This document shows positions 37,688-46,631 of a DNA stretch of 64,000 nucleotides, in pieces; the first letter of the stretch is position 1; every line of letters starts with the position of its first letter. The translations under genes and the position numbers were made by a program. The stretch spans positions 2,363,001-2,427,000 of the forward strand of contig NZ_JAVIZM010000001.1 in assembly GCF_031453555.1 (NCBI RefSeq), written 5' to 3'. Under the pieces are notes generated by a model. It worked only from the letters and a program-made list of their open reading frames with translations. It ran no database searches and was not told where the DNA came from. Source of the DNA: Bacillus sp. SLBN-46 (GTDB taxonomy: Bacteria; Bacillota; Bacilli; Bacillales; Cytobacillaceae).

Positions 37688-38422
37688 ATGACATTTTTTC
37701 AAAATTTCTTTTGGGTGTCTTTCCCTTATATCATGTTGACGATGTTCGTGGTGGGGCATATTTATCGATATAACGTTGATCAGTTTGGATGGTCAGCAAA
37801 GTCAAGTGAGTTTCTTGAAAAGAAACAGTTGAAATGGGGAAGTATTCTATTTCACTATGGGATTGTCTTCGTTTTCTTTGGACATGTGGCTGGCGTACTC
37901 GTTCCAAAGGCACTTTACGATGTTATTGGAGTTACCGATCATATGTACCATCTTGGGGCAGTATGGATTGGTGGAATTGCTGGAATTTCTACTATTATAG
38001 GAGTTGTCTTACTTATGATTCGCAGATTTACCGTAAAGCGAATCTATATTCATAGCACCTTTCGGGATATTATTGTTCTCGTTTTATTAACACTTATTAT
38101 TTTTTCAGGCTTTGTTAACACAGTCTGGTATACAGGTAGAGGAGTAGCATTTGAATATAGGGAAACAATTAGTCCATGGTTCCGTGGTATTCTTTCTCTA
38201 CGTCCGACACCAAGTTTAATGGTAGGTATTCCGCTAGGTTTTCAAATTCATGTGGTATCAGCCCTGTTACTTTTTGGTATTTGGCCTTTTACCAGATTAG
38301 TTCATGTATGGAGTCTCCCACTAGAGTATTTAAACCGAAAATTTATTGTATATCGTTCCATTATCGGAAGACGTCCAATCGCGATGTCAACGAACCGATC
38401 TAAAAATAAAAGTGGAACCTAA
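37688..38422 (+). CDS. narI: Nitrate reductase gamma chain NarI
   Basis: Cytochrome b subunit that oxidises menaquinol, 244 aa. ATG 37688 (MTFFQNFFW) follows AAAGGGGACTG; a frame extended to 37640 lies inside narJ and is rejected. Five membrane helices carry the heme ligands, seen as His in VVGHIYRY, FFGHVAG, FQIHVVS and RLVHVWSLP. Last gene of the operon. Confidence 0.95.
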   Translation: MTFFQNFFWVSFPYIMLTMFVVGHIYRYNVDQFGWSAKSSEFLEKKQLKWGSILFHYGIVFVFFGHVAGVLVPKALYDVIGVTDHMYHLGAVWIGGIAGISTIIGVVLLMIRRFTVKRIYIHSTFRDIIVLVLLTLIIFSGFVNTVWYTGRGVAFEYRETISPWFRGILSLRPTPSLMVGIPLGFQIHVVSALLLFGIWPFTRLVHVWSLPLEYLNRKFIVYRSIIGRRPIAMSTNRSKNKSGT

Positions 38423-38435
38423 ATGGGTTCCACTT
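38410..38435. terminator. Hairpin after narI
   Basis: AAGTGGAACC (38410-38419) and GGTTCCACTT (38426-38435), a 10-bp stem spanning the narI stop codon; followed only by scattered T, so a modest terminator. Confidence 0.6.
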
Positions 38436-38438
38436 GCA

Positions 38439-38576
38439 TTATTTATTTTGAATATAGTTTAAAGCGAGCAATTTTTTCACTTCATTATAACTTAAGCCTG
38501 ATTGGCTATTTAATCTTTTTACCTCTTCAATATTAGTGCCAACTTTTGTGTAATGACTCTGTTTATTACCATCCAT
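38439..38576 (-). CDS. Small protein resembling gamma-type SASP, 45 aa
   Basis: ATG 38576 follows AAAGGAGGG with nine-base spacing. Sequence features: HYTKVGTNIEEVKRLNSQSG and LSYNEVKKLLALN. The TNxxEVKxxNxQSG pattern recalls gamma-type small acid-soluble spore proteins, although it is shorter and not rich in Gln. Convergent with narI. Spore role is inference. Confidence 0.5.
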   Translation of the reverse strand: MDGNKQSHYTKVGTNIEEVKRLNSQSGLSYNEVKKLLALNYIQNK

Positions 38577-38663
38577 GGTTTGGACCCTCCTTTGAAAAGG
38601 GATATTTTATGAAATGAAAAGTCAGATTTTTGTCCATACTAACTATTAAAGGAGGCGGTTCCA

Positions 38664-38849
38664 ATTTTTTACGGTAAACGAGCTAAAGAAGAAGAGATTG
38701 AAATAATACTGGTGGATACCGAAATCTATTCTTGTATGGATGACTCATGTATTGGCTGGATGAGAAAAGAATTTGTTGCAGATGATTTATTATGTCCGAT
38801 GTGTGGCAATGAAATGATACAGGAAATGAGAGAGCTTCCCAAAATCTAA
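38664..38849 (+). CDS. ydjO: YdjO-like cold-inducible zinc-ribbon protein with ATT start
   Basis: 61 aa. The protein FYGKRAKEEEIE...YSCMDDSCIGWMRKEF...CPMCGNEM...LPKI matches YdjO, which begins YYNKR and has the same C..C-GW-R and CPxC pattern. GGAGG (38651-38655) is followed after eight bases by ATT (38664-38666). Upstream the frame runs to a stop at 38640-38642 with no ATG, GTG or TTG, so ATT is the only reasonable start. The rare start may allow control by initiation fidelity as in infC. Zinc binding by four cysteines is likely. Confidence 0.75.
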   Translation: MFYGKRAKEEEIEIILVDTEIYSCMDDSCIGWMRKEFVADDLLCPMCGNEMIQEMRELPKI

Positions 38850-38863
38850 TAAAACTTGATGGA

Positions 38864-38895
38864 AAAAGACTGTCACAGCAATGGGACAGTCTTTT
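38864..38895. terminator. Bidirectional terminator, ydjO / splA-like
   Basis: AAAAGACTGTC (38864-38874) and GACAGTCTTTT (38885-38895), 11-bp perfect stem between convergent genes. Confidence 0.87.
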
Positions 38896-39145
38896 ATTCA
38901 TCGGAGGAACTAAAGAAATGATCATCATAAGCCTGTTGTGCTGCTTCAGAGGTTGAAAATAATGCGTCATCATCCTCAATGACATGGAACGTCTCATTTA
39001 AAAATAAAGCCAATGCATTAGGGTCTTTTGGATGCTGAACAATTTCAGCAGCCTTTACATTTGCTACCGAGGGAACATGTGGATTTCGATATATGACATA
39101 GACTTCATCGCCTGGTTTTGCGTTATTCATATCGATATAACTCAT
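38894..39145 (-). CDS. SplA-like regulator domain protein, 83 aa
   Basis: TRAP-like small domain related to SplA, which represses spore photoproduct lyase in B. subtilis. PGDEVYVIYRNPHVPSVANV, AAEIVQHP and LALFLNETFHVIEDDDALFS follow the SplA pattern closely. ATG 39145 follows AAAGGACGG. No splB lies next to it, so it may act on another target. RNA binding is likely from the family but not shown. Confidence 0.72.
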   Translation of the reverse strand: MSYIDMNNAKPGDEVYVIYRNPHVPSVANVKAAEIVQHPKDPNALALFLNETFHVIEDDDALFSTSEAAQQAYDDHFFSSSDE

Positions 39146-39161
39146 TTATAATAACCGTCCT

Positions 39162-39329
39162 TTAAAGATTTTCATTTTGCTGCCGAATTTCATCACCAGT
39201 TAGAATAATGTTGGCTTCCTCTAAGAATGTGTGCTCATCCACCGATTCTCCAGCTACATATTTTTTCTTTGGAAGTGTAGACCCATTATTAATGTTAGAA
39301 GCTGTTAAATAATCTTCAATTTTGGTCAA
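39162..39329 (-). CDS. Hypothetical protein, 55 aa
   Basis: TTG at 39329 with AAGGAGATGATG upstream (two ATGs sit within this site and are too close). Peptide MTKIEDYLTASNINNGS, KKKYVAGESVDEHTF, ending DEIRQQNENL. Hydrophilic, acidic, not recognised. Sixteen bases upstream of the splA-like gene on the same strand, so possibly co-transcribed. Confidence 0.55.
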   Translation of the reverse strand: MTKIEDYLTASNINNGSTLPKKKYVAGESVDEHTFLEEANIILTGDEIRQQNENL

Positions 39330-39412
39330 TGACATCATCTCCTTACATAAAGCATTTGCTATGTTATAACAGATTATCCTTGCCTAATTATTTACGAAAC
39401 GGAAACAAATAA

Positions 39413-39439
39413 AAAACTCTCCAATTATTGGAGAGTTTT
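39413..39439. terminator. Terminator of the yhfH-like gene
   Basis: AAAACTCTCCAAT (39413-39425) and ATTGGAGAGTTTT (39427-39439), nearly continuous palindrome flanked by A and T runs. Confidence 0.85.
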
Positions 39440-39443
39440 ACAA

Positions 39444-39578
39444 CTACTCTTCTTTTTTCGCTAAACAGTGGTCACATTCCATAAAATAACTTTCAGCCTG
39501 TTCCTCCATATGCTGACCACACTCTGAACATTCCTTCTTAGGTAAATTACGGAAAAACTCAACCGGACTCATTAACAT
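39444..39578 (-). CDS. yhfH: YhfH-family zinc-ribbon protein, 44 aa
   Basis: ATG 39578 follows AAAGGAGGAG. MSPVEFFRNLPKKECSECG and the second pair MECDHC give a CxxC...CxxC zinc knuckle as in YhfH proteins of Bacillus. Function unknown. Has its own terminator. Confidence 0.78.
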   Translation of the reverse strand: MLMSPVEFFRNLPKKECSECGQHMEEQAESYFMECDHCLAKKEE

Positions 39579-39869
39579 GTAAAACTCCTCCTTTGTTAGT
39601 ACAGTTTATTAATAACCGTCTTGTTATAGTACAGTATAAACAAAAAATAAGAAATTGTGTAGACTTTTTTTTAAAAAAACAGAAAATTTTATAAAAATAA
39701 GTCTTTTATCACAAGTTCTTTAGAGAATAGTTATTGTCTTGTACAAGAAATTAAGGGTTAAAATAAGGTGAAATGGTTCTTGATTATTAATTAATACTTC
39801 CATATCTTAATTGTTTACATTACAATCATAGTAGAAATAAAATGTAGAATTCAGGGGGGATGCTGGTTA

Positions 39870-42023
39870 ATGAATGCGATGATTGGAACTTTTCATCCTT
39901 ATTTTATTATTATTGCCATCGGATTAACCATAATGGCATCATATACAGCTTTAGATATGTTCACCTTAATCAGGTCGACTGACCAAAATAAAAGACTGCT
40001 TTTTCTTGGTGGAACATTTTCTATGGGAATTGGCATATGGATCATGAATTTTATTGGACATATTGCTGCTGATACAAATCGATTCGCTAGTTACCATATT
40101 CCACTTACTATTCTTTCTATTTTTATCGGAATTGCATTTACAGGAATGGCGTTCCTTTCGTTTTTTGGAAAATCAATTGGATACTACCATCTAATTGTTG
40201 GTAGCACATTTTTAACGTTTGCGGTGCTATCAGTCCAGGTCATTAGTTTATATGCTATGAATGTAAGCATTAAATATAATTTTTCACTATACTTGTTTAC
40301 GGTATTGTTAATATTTGGATTATTTTTATTTTCCTTTTGGATCCTTTACTCCACAAAAAGCTTTAACAAAAGTAATCAGGTTTGGTTAAAACCATTAAGT
40401 GCAATCATTATGTCTGCTTCCATTGCTCAAGGGCATTTTCTTCTAAAACGGGCCACGATTACCACTAGTGAAGTAGTTAGAGAATCAAGTACTGACAGTC
40501 CTTTTTTTATTTATTTAGTATTATTTGTTGCGGTTCTAATCATTGGAGGACTCATCATTTCAAGTGCACTAATAAGTAAACAATTAGCTACAACAGATAC
40601 TAATTTAAAGGATATTAAGGCAGCACTTGACGCTGCAGCCATTGTTGCTATAACTGATCCCCACGGAACTATTATTTATATTAATGATAAATTCGAAGAG
40701 ATTTCTAAGTACAAAAAGGAAGAGATTCTTGGGAAAAATCACCGGATATTAAATTCAGGATATCATTCAAAGGAATTCTTCAAAAATTTATGGAAAACCA
40801 TTCATTCAGGCCAAATTTGGCGGGGGGAAATTCGTAATAAAGCAAAGGATGGTTCTTTTTATTGGGTCGATACGACTATTGTTCCGTTCGTGAATTCAAA
40901 AGGGAAACCAGTTCAATATATAGCAATTAGATCGGATATCACCAATAGAAAAAAAGCAGAAGAGCATTTAAAAGAAACTATTAAAGAAATTAATGATATA
41001 AAATTTGCTTTGGATCAATCCTCTATTGTAGCCTTTACTGATGCAAAAGGAATCATTACAAGTGTCAATGACAAGTTCTGCGAAATATCTAAATACAGCC
41101 GTGAAGAAATTATGGGGAGAGACCATAGTATCCTGAATTCTGGATACCATTCTAAAGACTTCTTCAAAAATCTTTGGAGAACTATTGGTGAAGGAAGAGT
41201 ATGGAAGGGTGAAATCAGGAATAAGGCGAAAGATGGGACGTATTATTGGGTAGACACAACTATTGTTCCGTTTTTAAATGAACATGGCAAGCCCTATCAG
41301 TATCTTGCAATTCGAAACGACATTACTGAGAGAAAGAAAACGGAAGAAGTTTTACACCGTCAGGATAAGCTTGCTGCAGTTGGTCAACTGGCTGCTGGAG
41401 TTGCACATGAAATTCGAAACCCTCTTACATCCATGAAAGGATATGCTGAATTCTTACAGTTAGATGAGAAAGATCCTGAACGGATGGAATTCCTGAATAT
41501 TATTCTTGATGAAATTGAAAGGGTCAATACCATTGTTGAAGATTTCATGGTATTAGCAAAACCAAAGGCAGTAGAATTAGAAGAAAAGAATGTTGTTCCT
41601 GTCATAAAAAATGTGGTTTCTCTACTTGAATTCGAAGCTAGAAAGAAAAATGTTCACTTGTCCTTTGACTGTAATCAAGAGATTATTCAAATTGAATGTG
41701 ATGAAAATCGCTTAAAACAAGTATTCTTAAACTTTATTAAAAATGGAATTGAAGCCATGCCGAATGGTGGAGACCTGCATGTTAAGACCATCATTCATGA
41801 AAATAATGTGCAAATATCCATTCAAGATTCAGGGGTTGGAATTCCTAAAGAGAAATTAAAGAAGCTAGGGGAGCCATTTTTCACTACGAAAAAGAATGGT
41901 AACGGCTTAGGCTTAATGGTTAGTTTCAAGATTATTGAAAGCCATTATGGTAAGGTATTTGTTGAAAGTGAACCTAATAAAGGAACAACCTTTAATATTT
42001 TATTACCAGCAAAAACTGCTTAA
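39870..42023 (+). CDS. Membrane sensor kinase: MHYT-like, PAS-PAS, HisKA, HATPase
   Basis: 717 aa. Seven helices (about 8-235) resemble an MHYT sensor domain (copper, O2, CO or NO proposed for the family), but the signature reads MNFIGH instead of MHxxGM. Two PAS/PAC units (about 250-370 and 376-495) are near-copies of each other: both contain LNSGYHSK, EIRNKAKDG and WVDTTIVPF. The kinase core has His about 512 in GVAHEIRNPLTS, NFIKNGIEAMP, DSGVGIP and GNGLGLMVS. No response regulator is adjacent, so it may phosphorylate Spo0F or another orphan regulator, as KinA-type kinases do. Located between nar and fdh, which makes redox sensing plausible. Confidence 0.85.
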   Translation: MNAMIGTFHPYFIIIAIGLTIMASYTALDMFTLIRSTDQNKRLLFLGGTFSMGIGIWIMNFIGHIAADTNRFASYHIPLTILSIFIGIAFTGMAFLSFFGKSIGYYHLIVGSTFLTFAVLSVQVISLYAMNVSIKYNFSLYLFTVLLIFGLFLFSFWILYSTKSFNKSNQVWLKPLSAIIMSASIAQGHFLLKRATITTSEVVRESSTDSPFFIYLVLFVAVLIIGGLIISSALISKQLATTDTNLKDIKAALDAAAIVAITDPHGTIIYINDKFEEISKYKKEEILGKNHRILNSGYHSKEFFKNLWKTIHSGQIWRGEIRNKAKDGSFYWVDTTIVPFVNSKGKPVQYIAIRSDITNRKKAEEHLKETIKEINDIKFALDQSSIVAFTDAKGIITSVNDKFCEISKYSREEIMGRDHSILNSGYHSKDFFKNLWRTIGEGRVWKGEIRNKAKDGTYYWVDTTIVPFLNEHGKPYQYLAIRNDITERKKTEEVLHRQDKLAAVGQLAAGVAHEIRNPLTSMKGYAEFLQLDEKDPERMEFLNIILDEIERVNTIVEDFMVLAKPKAVELEEKNVVPVIKNVVSLLEFEARKKNVHLSFDCNQEIIQIECDENRLKQVFLNFIKNGIEAMPNGGDLHVKTIIHENNVQISIQDSGVGIPKEKLKKLGEPFFTTKKNGNGLGLMVSFKIIESHYGKVFVESEPNKGTTFNILLPAKTA

Positions 42024-42048
42024 AACGAGAGGACCCCCTCTCGTTTTT
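42023..42048 (+). terminator. Sensor kinase terminator
   Basis: AAAACGAGAGG (42023-42033) pairs with CCTCTCGTTTT (42038-42048), loop ACCC, followed by T. Confidence 0.87.
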
Positions 42049-42167
42049 TTATTTCCCTTGATTCCGTCGAAAAAATGCCATAATTTTCGTAAAAAAGAAA
42101 GCTACAAATGTAATAAATAGATTAAGATAGTTATATAGGTAATAATGATTGTAAGGGAGGAAAGAAC

Positions 42168-44225
42168 GTGGGGGAACCAAACTTTGTTAAAACAATATGC
42201 GGCTATTGTGGTACAGGTTGTGGCTTAGTTCTGGAAGTTCAGGACAATAAAATAATGAAAATACGAGGTGACAAGGATGCACCAGTAAATAAGGGGCAAA
42301 CATGTGTAAAAGGTGCGTTTGCCTATGAATATGTGCATGCCAAGAATAGGTTAACGTCGCCACTGATCCGTAAAGCAGGGAAGCTGGTGGAAACAACATG
42401 GGAAGAAGCCTATCAATATATTGCTAAGAATCTAAATCAAATTAAAGATACTTGGGGCTCAAATGCCATAAGCATGTTTGCATGTGCGAGAAGTACAAAT
42501 GAATCTAATTTCATTACACAAAAGTTTATGAGGACAGTTATTAATAGTAACAATATTGATGGTTGTAACCGAACGTGACATGCTCCTAGCGTTGCCGGTC
42601 TGGCAACTGTTTTTGGAAGCGGTTTCCCTACGAATACACTAGAAGACTTTGATAAGGCAGAAGTTTTACTTTTAATGGGTTCAAACACAACAGAAGCACA
42701 TCCTATTATTGCCAATCGAATCAAGAAAGCAGTAAAGTCCGGATTAAAGATAATTGTAATAGACCCAAGGAAAATAGATATGGTAAAAGTGGCACATCGT
42801 CATTTACAAATCAATGTAGGTTCTGACATTGCTCTTATTAATGCTTTCATACGTGTTATTTTGGAAGAAAGCCTATTTGATCCAACGTTTATTGAGCAGT
42901 TTACTGTTGACTTTGAAAAATTAAGGAAACAGGTGGATCTGTACACTCCTGAATATGCTGCTGCAATAACCGGTGTAAAAGCAGAGGATATAATAGCAAC
43001 CGCTAGAGAATATGCTACATCGAATGGTTCCATGATTGCATATACACTGGGCATTACAGAACACCATTGTGGGGTAAATAATGTATTTGATATTGCGAAC
43101 TTAGCCTTACTAACAGGTAATATTGGTAAAAAGGGTGCAGGAATTATGCCACTTAGGGGGCAAAATAATGTCCAAGGTGCAGGTGACATGGGATGTTTAC
43201 CGAACCAATTGACTGGAGCGTTGAGCCTGGCAAATGATGAGTTTAGAGCACGTTTTGAAAAGGAATGGAATGTGGTCCTTAATCCGCAAGCCGGTGACAC
43301 ACAAACACGAACTTTTGACCGGTTAGAGATGGGTGAATTAAAAGCACTCTATGTCATTGGAGAAAATCCAATCCTAGCCGACGTTCATATGAACCATACA
43401 AAAGAAATATTTAAAAAACTTGATTTATTAATTGTGCAAGATATTTTCTTAACAGAAACAGCTAAATTAGCTGACGTTGTTTTACCAGCCCGATCATGGG
43501 GAGAAGTAGATGGAACCTATACAAATACAGATAGAAGAATTCAACGCGTTCGAAAAGCTGTTGAGGCACACCCTAATACGAAAGAAGACTGGGAAATCCT
43601 TTGTGAACTGTCTAGCCTGATGGGCTATTCAATGCACTATGACAATAGTGAGGAAATTTGGAATGAAATAAGAAGGCTGGCATGGGAAATGTACGGTGGA
43701 ATTTCTTATGAGAGACTAGAAAAAGAGTATAGTCTTCATTATCCTTGTCCTGATGAAGTCCATCCAGGCACATTTGTTATGCATGAGAGGTTCCATCAAC
43801 AAGACCCTGTGGTGAAAAAAGCACCATTCGTTCCTGTTGACTATACAGAGCCTTTAGAGCTGCCGGATAATGAATATCCATTTACGCTAACGACTGGACG
43901 GCGCTATGAGTCATATAATACCCATACTCAAACACGCTATTATGCTACTGGAGTAAAAGTCAAGCAAACAGAAGAGACAGTCGATATACATCCAGATGAT
44001 GCAAATAGATTAGGAATTTCAGATGGAGAAATTGTTCAGGTTCAATCTCGAAGAGGTGAACTCAAGGTTAAGGCGAAGGTAACCGATCAAGTGGTCCCTG
44101 GTCTAGTTTTTATGAGTTTCCACTGGAGTGAAACACCGACAAATGTATTAACCTTAAATGAATATGACCCAATTTCTGGAACAGCTGAATATAAAGCATG
44201 TGCTGTTTCTATATCAAAGGTATAA
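42168..44225 (+). CDS. fdhF: Selenocysteine formate dehydrogenase (FdhF-like), UGA read at codon 137
   Basis: Molybdopterin formate dehydrogenase, 685 aa if the in-frame TGA at 42576-42578 is read as selenocysteine. GTG start after AAGGGAGG. N-terminal [4Fe-4S] ligands are C11, C14, C18 and C46. The TGA sits exactly at the active-site position (CNRT-Sec-HAPSVAGL; E. coli FdhF has RV-Sec-HGPSVAGL). Downstream the sequence continues without disturbance: MGSNTTEAHP, GQNNVQGAGDMG, DVVLPARSWGEVDGTYTNTDRR and a C-terminal pterin domain. It is therefore not a pseudogene. It probably oxidises formate from PFL, feeding nitrate respiration; the electron-accepting partner is not encoded here. Confidence 0.92.
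42576..42607 (+). promoter_or_regulatory. UGA selenocysteine codon and bacterial SECIS hairpin
   Basis: TGA at 42576-42578; then GTTGCC (42591-42596), loop GGTCT (42597-42601), GGCAAC (42602-42607). The 6-bp stem with a GGUCU apical loop, 18 nt after the UGA, has the same loop and distance as the E. coli fdhF SECIS that binds SelB. Confidence 0.88.
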
Positions 44226-44242
44226 AAAGAATATATTAGTAA

Positions 44243-44270
44243 AATAGTGCAGGGGCTACCTTGCACTATT
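44243..44270 (+). terminator. fdhF terminator (group II intron target)
   Basis: AATAGTGCA (44243-44251) pairs with TGCACTATT (44262-44270), extended by GG/CC with one bulge, followed by A and T5 (44272-44276). The intron begins at the next base. Confidence 0.83.
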
Positions 44271-44915
44271 ATTTTTGTGCGACGGGCAGTCGTACCTTTG
44301 CTTAATACAAGCATGAATTTACTGTTAAAGGTTGGGTTATGTTACTTCGGTAATAACAGACCCCGAATCCTGGAAGGTTTATTCTCTCGGAGGTGTAAGT
44401 CCTCCCGTAGGCATACTGGTAGAACCTACGAAGACTAATCTAGGGCATTACTGTGAGGTAGTGTTTGAAGGAGATGCGGTAAATCGAGAGACCCGTAGTC
44501 GGATGAGCAGACCCAAATGCGAAAGCGTGAAGCACATACGGCAGGATAAGTCGGCGACCGTGCGAAAATAACGGGAAGCCCGAACTTTAAAGCTTCTTAG
44601 CCAAAGAACCAGTCGACTAAGGAGGGCTTATCAAGTGATGGTGCTGGGTATGTTCAGAAGGAAAGTGCGATGACCCCGTGAGGTCTCCACTTTAACTTTA
44701 GGTGTTGATATATAAGGGAAATCCGAAGTTATCAATACAAGTGGAGAAGTCAGACGCCCTCATAGTACGGAAGTAAGATTGCGACCAAACGTAATCTGAA
44801 CGGAAGGGGGAGCGACCTCGTGGCTCTACATTTATAAAAGTGTGTAATGATAACAGTATACGTTACCTCGGTAAAAACGTACTGGAAGTGCACAATGAAA
44901 GGTGTGGAATAAGCA

Positions 44916-46358
44916 TTGAATCAAGAACTAAAGTTCAAATGGCACAGTGTATATGGACAAATTCTCTTCGATAGAAAGCTAAAAACAGCTTGGGAAAAGG
45001 TTAAGAGCAATAATGGGGCTGGAGGTATAGATGGAGAAACAGTCACAAGTTACGCAAGTAACGAAGAAAAGAATCTCAAGCAGTTACTCCAGAAATTAAG
45101 ACTTAAAGAGTACACCCCGTCACCAGTACGAAGAAAATATATTCCCAAAAAGAACGGAAAACTTCGTCCACTGGGGATACCAAATATTGAAGACCGTATC
45201 GTTCAGCAAGCTGTGGTTAATGTACTTGAACCTAAATGTGAAGAACTCATTTTCCATAAATGGTCATGCGGCTATCGTCCAAATCTTGGAGCTAAAAGAG
45301 TAATGCAAATCATTACTTGGAATATCGAGAGTGGTTACAATTATATTTACGATTGTGATATTAAGGGATTCTTTGACAATATTCCTCATAAAAAGTTAAT
45401 GAAGATACTTAATAAATATATAGCTGATGGAACTATACTCGATCTAATTTGGAAATGGCTTAAAGCGGGCTACATGGAAGAAGGAAAGTATCACAAAGTA
45501 GACTCAGGAACCCCGCAAGGGGGTGTGATTTCACCATTACTTGCGAATCTCTTTCTAAATGAACTTGATTGGGAACTTGAAACCCATGGAATTCACTTCG
45601 TCAGATATGCCGATGATTTCCTCTTATTTGCCAAAACAAAAGAGGAAATTGTGCGTGCAGAATCAATAACAAAACAAAAGCTAGCTGAATTAGGGCTTGA
45701 GATCTCCATCGAGAAAACGAAAATCGTCGATTTTAACCATGATGATTTTGATTTCCTTGGATTCACTTTTGAGCACTGGAGGAAAAGGAAGAGAGATGGA
45801 AAACCATACTACATAGCTAAACCAAAGGATTCTACATGGAAAGACTTTCGCCAAAAGATAAAGGATAAAACAATGAAATCCCTAACTTTTAGCAAAGAAA
45901 TGTGGGTTGAACGTGTGAATCAAGTAATACGGGGAAAAGTAAATTACTTTTTAACACTTTGGAATGCGATAAACGAGAATAAAAAGTATGGAAGAGAATT
46001 TTCATGTTTCTTCAACGTTTTCAGAGATAACTTATTAGCCATAGATAGCTATATAAGAAGAAGACTAAGAGTAGCAATGATACATGACCATCCAAGTCAA
46101 AACAAAGGGCATAAGATGAAAACAAAATGGGGAATAGAGTTCTTTGCGAGGATTGGATTAGTTCCAGCATTTCAATATTATTATGGAAAGCAATATGGAC
46201 ATACCATTGAGGACTACATTCAGTACATGAAGGTAAAACAAGAAAAGAAATATAAAAGAAAACTACAAAGAGCCAAAGAACGTGGAGAGGTTTACTTCAC
46301 AGCCAAAAGAGTCCAAATGATTAACTGTGCACAGGGTAAAACAAGGTATTCAATGTAA
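44916..46358 (+). CDS. ltrA: Group II intron reverse transcriptase/maturase
   Basis: 480 aa, TTG start. RT blocks are complete: KLRPLGIPNIEDRIVQQAV, the catalytic YADD in FVRYADDFLLF, GTPQGGVISPLLANLFL, and FDFLGFTF. The X (maturase) domain follows and the protein ends in a GIEFFARIGLVPAFQYYYG segment with a basic tail. No HNH endonuclease motif. Helps splicing and retrotransposition of the surrounding intron. All catalytic residues are intact, so the element may be active. Confidence 0.93.
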   Translation: MNQELKFKWHSVYGQILFDRKLKTAWEKVKSNNGAGGIDGETVTSYASNEEKNLKQLLQKLRLKEYTPSPVRRKYIPKKNGKLRPLGIPNIEDRIVQQAVVNVLEPKCEELIFHKWSCGYRPNLGAKRVMQIITWNIESGYNYIYDCDIKGFFDNIPHKKLMKILNKYIADGTILDLIWKWLKAGYMEEGKYHKVDSGTPQGGVISPLLANLFLNELDWELETHGIHFVRYADDFLLFAKTKEEIVRAESITKQKLAELGLEISIEKTKIVDFNHDDFDFLGFTFEHWRKRKRDGKPYYIAKPKDSTWKDFRQKIKDKTMKSLTFSKEMWVERVNQVIRGKVNYFLTLWNAINENKKYGREFSCFFNVFRDNLLAIDSYIRRRLRVAMIHDHPSQNKGHKMKTKWGIEFFARIGLVPAFQYYYGKQYGHTIEDYIQYMKVKQEKKYKRKLQRAKERGEVYFTAKRVQMINCAQGKTRYSM

Positions 46359-46367
46359 CATGTTGGT

Positions 46368-46400
46368 AAGCCGTATGCCTTAATAGGGCACGTGCGGTTT
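46368..46400 (+). ncRNA. Group II intron domain V
   Basis: AAGCCGTATGCC (46368-46379) folds with GGGCACGTGCGGTTT (46386-46400) into the conserved two-part hairpin; AGC at 46369-46371 is the catalytic triad. Ten bases after the maturase stop. Confidence 0.8.
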
Positions 46401-46631
46401 GATAAGGGGGAAGCCTCGTGAGAGGTTTCCCTACTTTATTTTATAAAAGGTGAAATTAATGCCAGTATAGGAAATAATTTCAAATTTATATGTGGTTCTG
46501 ATTTCCGGAAATGTTATTGTAATATAACTGCCATCCTTGTAAACGAATTAACATGCCCTTGTTCTTTGTATCAGAAAATTTCATGTTAAGATGATTAAAG
46601 TTAGCTGCGAAAGAACATGGGAGGTAAAAAA

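Larger units (their letters stand above)
44277..46439 (+). mobile_element. Group II intron, probably class C
   Basis: The 5' end GTGCGACGGGC (44277 on) fits the group II GUGYG consensus. About 640 nt of structured RNA domains lead to the maturase ORF in domain IV, then domain V (46368-46400) and domain VI to about 46439, where ACTTTAT gives a branch A about seven bases from an AY end. It is inserted immediately after the T run of the fdhF terminator, the target choice of class C introns. The RT lacks an endonuclease domain, also as in class C. The 3' boundary is uncertain by a few bases. Confidence 0.85.

Noticed and set aside
42576..42578. In-frame TGA splitting the formate dehydrogenase as a nonsense mutation
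   Set aside because: It lies at the known Sec position and is followed by a canonical SECIS hairpin with undisturbed coding sequence on both sides.
44247..44571. Open frames of 63 and 79 codons after fdhF
   Set aside because: They lie in the structured RNA part of the group II intron, overlap each other and have no ribosome binding site.
46500..46620. WalR box upstream of the LysM-3D gene
   Set aside because: TGTTAT/TGTAAT-like hexamers exist, but none has the required 5-bp spacing.
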